Source of the DNA: Halolamina sediminis
Lineage (GTDB): Archaea; Halobacteriota; Halobacteria; Halobacteriales; Haloferacaceae
Length of the DNA stretch: 64,000 nt
Reading direction: 5' to 3'
NCBI RefSeq assembly: GCF_001282785.1
Contig: NZ_CVUA01000001.1
Span: forward strand, 2,356,001-2,420,000
Shown: positions 59,992-64,000 of the stretch, piece after piece
Layout of the letters: each line of letters begins with the position of its first letter
Numbering within the stretch: position 1 is the first letter of the stretch
Notes under the pieces: generated by a model
Database searches by the model: none
What the model was told of the DNA's origin: nothing
What the model saw: the letters and a program-made list of their open reading frames with translations, nothing else
Made by a program: the position numbers and the translations under genes

Positions 59992-60717
59992 ATGGCCAAA
60001 CAGCCCCACCTGCTCGTCGGCGACGGCGACGTGAACGAGATCGCGCTCATCCCGGGCGACCCGGGCCGTGTCGACCGCATCGCCGCCCAGTGTGAGAACG
60101 TCGAGGAGGTGTCACAGAACCGCGAGTACAAGGTCGTCAACGCCGAGTACGAGGGGACCGAGCTGACGATCTGCTCGACCGGGATCGGCTGTCCCTCCGC
60201 CGCCATCGCGATCGAGGAACTGCACAACGTCGGCGTCGAGACCGTCCTCCGAGTCGGAACGACCGGCGCGCTGCAAGAGGACATCGAGATCGGCGACATG
60301 GTCGTCGCCACCGGCGCCGCCAAGGAGGAGGGGACGAGCAAGCGATACGAGTCCGCGACCTACCCCGCAACCCCGGACTACGACGTGCTCTCGAACCTCG
60401 TCGACGCCTCGGAGGCCAACGACGAGGACGTCCACGTCGGCCCGATCGTCTCCGACGACGCCTTCTACAACGAGAGCGACGAGTTCGTCGAGGACTGGGA
60501 GGAAGCGGGGCTGCTCTGTATCGAGATGGAGGCCGCCGCGGTGTTCTCGCTGGCGCGGCGCCGCGGGATGGCCGCGGGCGCGATCTGTACGGTCGACGGC
60601 AACCTCGTGAAGGGGACCCAGAAAGGCGAGACCGAAGCGGACGAACTGCCGGAGAAAGCCAAGAACAACGTCGAGCGCGCCATCGGGATCGCGCTCGACG
60701 CCGTCGCCGCGCTCTGA
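59992..60717 (+). CDS. Nucleoside phosphorylase (uridine phosphorylase-like)
   Basis: A 241-residue NP-I family enzyme. It shows ALIPGDPGRVDRIAAQ near residue 17 (phosphate-binding GDP.R), VCSTGIGCPSAAIAIEEL-type region (TICSTGIGCPSAAIAIEEL) and VETVLRVGTTGALQEDIEIGD (key part RVGTTGAL). CIEMEAAAVFSLARRRG near residue 180 binds ribose through Glu-Met-Glu. It releases the base from uridine or another nucleoside with phosphate. The HPP-USP gene starts directly after its stop (TGAATG). Confidence 0.92.
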   Translation: MAKQPHLLVGDGDVNEIALIPGDPGRVDRIAAQCENVEEVSQNREYKVVNAEYEGTELTICSTGIGCPSAAIAIEELHNVGVETVLRVGTTGALQEDIEIGDMVVATGAAKEEGTSKRYESATYPATPDYDVLSNLVDASEANDEDVHVGPIVSDDAFYNESDEFVEDWEEAGLLCIEMEAAAVFSLARRRGMAAGAICTVDGNLVKGTQKGETEADELPEKAKNNVERAIGIALDAVAAL

Positions 60718-62190
60718 ATGGGCCTCCGGGAGCGGCTCCGCGCGATCGGTCGGCGCTGTCGGTCCGTCGAGCGCCGCGAAGTCGCCGAGTTCCGGCGCTG
60801 GGTGGAGAACACCGACAACCTCGTCCGCCTCTCGGTGCTGGTGTTCGTCCCGCTACTGATCGCGCTGGTGACGCTGCTCTCGAACGCGGTCGCGGCGCTG
60901 CCGTATCTCCTCTTCCCGCCGCTGGCCTCCGGGGCGTACACGCTGTTCATCCGCCCCGAGAGCCGCTACGCCTCGCCGCGACGCTTCGTCGGCGGGATCA
61001 CCGCGGGCGCGGTCTGTGGCTGGATCGCGTTCGTGGCCGCCGAACGGCTGCTCCCGGGCGCCCCGGGCGGGACCGTCCCGCCGATCGCCGCGGCCAGCGC
61101 GATCGCGCTCACCGCGATCGTGACGTGGGTCCTCGACGTGGAGGAGCCGTCGGCGTTCTCCTCGGCGCTGCTGGTGTTGGTCGTCGATATGGGTGCCGGG
61201 ACAGTCGTGCTCCGGCCGCTATCGCTGTTCGTGCTCGAACTCTCCCCGCGCTCGGCGTACGTCGTCAGCGTCCTGCTCTCGACGGCGCTGGTGGCCGGCG
61301 CCTTCGTCATCTGGGACAAAACGTTCTACGAGCGCCGGGCGACGTACCTCTACGGCACGACCCACGGCGACGACCACGTGCTCGTCCCGACCCGCGGCGA
61401 GAACGACGCCGAGACCGCGACGATGGCGGCCCGGATCGCCGCCGACCACGACGCCGGCAAGGTGGTGCTGCTCGACGTGCTCGACGGGGTCGACGCGGAC
61501 GTGCTGGCCGCCCACCGCGGCGAGGGCGACCCCGAATCGGTCGACGAGGCCGATGCCGAGCGCGTCCGGGCGGCCGCCGAACGGCTCGACGGGATGGCCG
61601 AGCGCCTGCGAAGGGCCTACGGCGTCCCGTGTGAGGTGATCGTCGCCAGCGGCGACCCCGCGGCGACGGTGCTCGACACCGCCGAGCGCGCCAACTGCGA
61701 CCTCGTGATCACCCCCTACGAGACCGAGGAGGGTGGGCTCTCGCCGTACGTCCGGCGGGTGCTCTCCGGGCCCGTCGACGCGATCGTCCACCGCTCGACC
61801 GGGACGACGGACTGGCGGCGGGTGATGGTGCCGATCGCCCGGCCCGGCGACACCGCCCACGCGATGGTCGACTTCGCGAGCCGGCTGGCGGGCGACGACG
61901 GCCGGGTCAGCGTCTGTACCTGCATCGATACGAACGGCTCGCGGCGGGGCGCCGAGCACCGTCTCGCGAACGTCGTCGAGGCGTTCGACGGGCCCGTCGA
62001 GACCCGGGTCGCGCGGGCGGAGATCACGACGTACATCGAGGAGAACGCCGGCGCGTACGATCTGGTGATGCTCGGCTCCTCCGGCGAGCGCTCGACGGCC
62101 TCGCGGCTGATCTCGCCGCCGACGTTCAAGCGGTTGCAGACGATCGACTGCGACGTGGCGGTGGTGGATCGGGGCGACGCTGGGCGATGA
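60718..62190 (+). CDS. HPP-type membrane protein fused to two universal stress domains
   Basis: A 490-residue protein. The N-terminal soluble lead (1-35) is followed by about six helices (38-200) with the HPP-family-like segment LPYLLFPPLASGAYTLFIRPES near residue 62 (key part FPPLASGAY). Two cytosolic USP-like domains come next, about 220-355 (DHVLVPTRGENDAETATMAA, CDLVITPYE) and about 360-488 (RRVMVPIARPGDTAHAM, DLVMLGSSGERS). This resembles nitrite-transporter-like HPP proteins with regulatory nucleotide-binding tails. It starts immediately after the phosphorylase stop, so it is in the same operon. Confidence 0.8.
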   Translation: MGLRERLRAIGRRCRSVERREVAEFRRWVENTDNLVRLSVLVFVPLLIALVTLLSNAVAALPYLLFPPLASGAYTLFIRPESRYASPRRFVGGITAGAVCGWIAFVAAERLLPGAPGGTVPPIAAASAIALTAIVTWVLDVEEPSAFSSALLVLVVDMGAGTVVLRPLSLFVLELSPRSAYVVSVLLSTALVAGAFVIWDKTFYERRATYLYGTTHGDDHVLVPTRGENDAETATMAARIAADHDAGKVVLLDVLDGVDADVLAAHRGEGDPESVDEADAERVRAAAERLDGMAERLRRAYGVPCEVIVASGDPAATVLDTAERANCDLVITPYETEEGGLSPYVRRVLSGPVDAIVHRSTGTTDWRRVMVPIARPGDTAHAMVDFASRLAGDDGRVSVCTCIDTNGSRRGAEHRLANVVEAFDGPVETRVARAEITTYIEENAGAYDLVMLGSSGERSTASRLISPPTFKRLQTIDCDVAVVDRGDAGR

Positions 62191-62239
62191 TTCGTGGTTA
62201 TCGATAGATCGGACGGTGACGTTCTCGTGAGTCTGGACA

Positions 62240-62665
62240 ACTGAAACGGCGACAGCGACAGTAGCTCGATCTTCGGGAACTGCAACAGCAACCGCGACAG
62301 TAACAGCAGCTCGATCGTTGGCAACTTGCGACCGCAGTGCGCCGGGCCTCGTGCCCGGCGCAGCAGCGAGTCCCCACCCCTTTCCCCGCGGCCGGCGACG
62401 ATCACCGTCATCAGAAATCGGAGATTTCTGATTGGCAGACGAGAGCTTTGCTCTCGTCGACGGCCGCGAGGCGTCCACCGCGACCGCACCGCGGTCGCTG
62501 TCGGCGCGAAGCAGGAGCGCCCCTTGTGGGCGCGACCGGCGCGAGGGACGACCGACTGAACGTAGTGAAGGAGGGAGTCGGCTGGGGAGGTCTGTGGGCT
62601 GTGCGGGGCGGTGCGGTCACAAGTGGTCGACGAACGAGCTGCTGTTGCTGTCGCGGTCGTCGACC
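62240..62665. repeat. Dispersed intergenic element, copy 4 (most complete)
   Basis: This fills most of 62191-62757. The left part carries two to three degenerate repeats (GACAACTGAAACGGCGACAG..., CTGCAACAGCAACCGCGACAG...). The hairpin GCGCCGGGC/GCCCGGCGC follows, then the C-rich strip. A GCGGCCG/CGGCCGC stem holds the module at 62407-62461. After it come GAGGCGTCCACCGCGACC.., a small GCGCCC/GGGCGC hairpin, CTGTGGGCTGTGCGGGGCGG and the right end ACAAGTGGTCGACGAACGAGCTGCTGTTGCTGTCGCGG. No gene is visible; 62666-62757 holds nothing else recognised. Confidence 0.85.
62407..62461. mobile_element. Double-hairpin module inside element copy 4
   Basis: 55 bases: GTCATCAGAAATC-GGA-GATTTCTGA, centre TTGGCAG, ACGAGAGC-TTT-GCTCTCGT, end CGAC. 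Its first 31 bases equal those of the 37276-37332 module read on the minus strand, while the second loop differs. Confidence 0.88.
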
Positions 62666-62757
62666 CCGTCAGCTATGACGTTCCAGAAATCAGCCGGAAG
62701 CACGCCCACTACCCCGATCCACTTTTTGTTTCGAACATCGACCGCCCCTACGAACCA

Positions 62758-63906
62758 CTACTCCTCGCCCAACAGATCGCTCGCTTCGCGCTCGCTGTCG
62801 CCGCGGCCCATCGCCGCCTCGACGAGCAGGTGGCCGCCGATCACGGCCGGACTGATCACGGTGTCCGCGCCGGCACGTTTGAGCTTGCTCACGTTCTCCC
62901 GGGCGGTCACGCCGACCGCGATGTGGATCTCGGGGTTGAGCTCCCGGGCGGTGAGAATCGAGAGCGCGTCGTTAGCGTCGTTGTTCGTGGCGGCGATGAC
63001 GGCCCGCGCCCGGTCGATCCCGGCGTTCTTGAGCGGCTCCTCGTCGCTGGGGTCGGCCGTCAACACGTGCACGTCGTGGTTGGTGAGCCGCCGCGTCACC
63101 GTCTCGTCCTCCGTGATGACGACGAACTTCGCCTGGTCTTCCAGTTCTTCGAGGATCGGTTCCGTCAGGTCGCCGTAGCCGAGAACCAGCACGTGGTTCT
63201 CGAACGTGTCGAGTTGTTGTTCGGTCATGCGTCCGAGTGCGGCGGAGAGTCGGGCCTCGATCATCGGCGTCAGCACGACACCGAGCGCGACCGCGAAGGA
63301 GGCCACCGAGAGCAGGATCGCCGACATGGCGAACAGCCGCGCCTGCTCGGTCTGGGCGTAGATGTCGCCGTACCCCACGGTGCTGCCGGTGACCAGCGTG
63401 TAGTAGAACGCGTCGGTGAGGCTGTCGACGCCGTGGAACTCGTCTCTGAACGCGTAGGTGCCGGCCGTGCCGTACGCCTGGGCGGCCACCAGCGAGCCGG
63501 TCGCGGCGAGCTGGGTGGTCGTCAGGTCGAGTTCGTTGTCGAACGTCCGACGGTTGAGCGCGACGACGGGCAGCGCGATCAGCGACAGCGCCACCAGCGG
63601 GTAGGAGTACTCGCTAGCCTGCAACAGCCCCTGGGCGGCCGTGATCGGCAGCATCACGACCGTCAGGTACCAGCCAAGCCGATAGCGGCTCCGGAGCATG
63701 AACGCCCCGGCCAGCGTGAGAAACCCCGTCACTGCGCCCGTAAACCCCACCGTCTGCCGAACTATCGGCGGGATGTACGGCGCCAGCGGGCCGGTGACCG
63801 TCGTCGTCGAGATGTTGACGATCCCCGTCCCCACCGACAGCGCGGCGACGGCGAACGTCAACAGGATGGAGGCGCGCACGCCCAGCCAGTCCCGATCCCA
63901 CTGCAT
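62758..63906 (-). CDS. Potassium channel with TrkA-N (RCK) domain
   Basis: A 382-residue protein with about six membrane helices (about 10-225), a pore loop with the potassium selectivity filter TGSTVGYGDIYAQ near residue 185, and a cytosolic NAD-binding RCK domain starting VLVLGYGDLTEPILEELE near 245. ADPSDEEPLKNAGIDRARAVIAATNND (key part ARAVIAATNND) follows. It conducts K+ under control of a nucleotide or ligand, relevant to the high internal K+ of haloarchaea. The start at 63906 begins MQWDRDWLG; an upstream in-frame ATG at 63933 is less likely. Confidence 0.92.
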   Translation of the reverse strand: MQWDRDWLGVRASILLTFAVAALSVGTGIVNISTTTVTGPLAPYIPPIVRQTVGFTGAVTGFLTLAGAFMLRSRYRLGWYLTVVMLPITAAQGLLQASEYSYPLVALSLIALPVVALNRRTFDNELDLTTTQLAATGSLVAAQAYGTAGTYAFRDEFHGVDSLTDAFYYTLVTGSTVGYGDIYAQTEQARLFAMSAILLSVASFAVALGVVLTPMIEARLSAALGRMTEQQLDTFENHVLVLGYGDLTEPILEELEDQAKFVVITEDETVTRRLTNHDVHVLTADPSDEEPLKNAGIDRARAVIAATNNDANDALSILTARELNPEIHIAVGVTARENVSKLKRAGADTVISPAVIGGHLLVEAAMGRGDSEREASDLLGEE

Positions 63907-63968
63907 ACGTGAGGGGTGACGAAGCGGGCACATAAATGACAGCCGATCCGGCCGCCGCCGGTACGTCT

Positions 63969-64000
63969 ATGTCTCCCCCACCGCTGGCTGTGCGTATGGC
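63969..64000 (+). other. Possible start of a further gene, cut by the window edge
   Basis: An ATG at 63969 (MSPPPLAVRM...) and another in the same frame at 63996 precede the window end. Which, if either, is a start cannot be decided. Confidence 0.25.

Overview
This window is chromosomal DNA of a halophilic archaeon (class Halobacteria; the order Haloferacales is a plausible but unproven guess). The evidence is very high GC, strongly acidic proteins, many leaderless genes with a TATA box about 26-28 bases before the start codon, twin-arginine lipoproteins ending in a GC lipobox, a double-fold archaeal histone, RadA, a haloarchaeal malate dehydrogenase and many small families known only from haloarchaea (DUF5813, DUF5784, DUF5786, DUF5806, DUF6757, PspAB).

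Layout. 1-13 kb: aspartoacylase-like hydrolase, tRNA-Leu, flavin monooxygenase, ATP-grasp ligase, tmk, an NAD-binding protein, a membrane histidine kinase, a beta-lactamase-fold hydrolase, a DNA glycosylase and a small signalling pair. 13.2-18.0 kb: a lower-GC relic island between copies of a tRNA 3' end, holding an integrase stub, an 837-residue receiver/PAS/kinase protein, a 36-residue leaderless peptide and a dead tnpB. 18-31 kb: tRNA genes (CAU, Asn, Arg), cca, a histone-deacetylase/histone pair, lipoproteins, radA, a PHP phosphoesterase, DedA, hemB, universal stress proteins and acetyltransferases. 32-45 kb: aminopeptidase, gnd, an ABC exporter, uvrC, a secreted protein, quinone reductase, a CAAX-type protease, mdh and an acetyltransferase. 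45-64 kb: a large Bat-type regulator, a glutamate-type dehydrogenase, AIM24, a HIT protein, an NSS transporter, a cation diffusion facilitator, a carotenoid oxygenase, a tRNA methylthiotransferase, a PQQ-propeller lipoprotein, deoC, DUF63, a nucleoside phosphorylase, an HPP-USP fusion and a potassium channel.

The most unusual content is non-coding. (1) A small double-hairpin module (42-57 bases; ends GTCG...TGAC or CGAC, two stems with mostly 3-base loops, centre near GGCTGCCAA) occurs at least six times. It sits cleanly inside another repeat, inside a dead tnpB, and in frame inside uvrC. (2) A 300-450 base intergenic element occurs four times, with stems that change in a compensating way between copies and that act as landing sites for the module. 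(3) Three tRNA loci and one relic share a direct-inverted-direct arrangement of the tRNA 3' end. (4) A 65-68 base hairpin repeat starts at the stop codon of two neighbouring convergent genes. These look like a connected family of palindromic mobile sequences and are the best candidates for something undescribed.

Functionally the window is mostly housekeeping: nucleotide and deoxynucleoside salvage (tmk, phosphorylase, deoC), DNA repair (glycosylase, RadA, UvrC), tRNA maturation (cca, methylthiotransferase), haem synthesis and central carbon and nitrogen metabolism (mdh, gnd, gdh). It also carries an unusually dense set of light/redox-type sensors (three multi-domain regulators).
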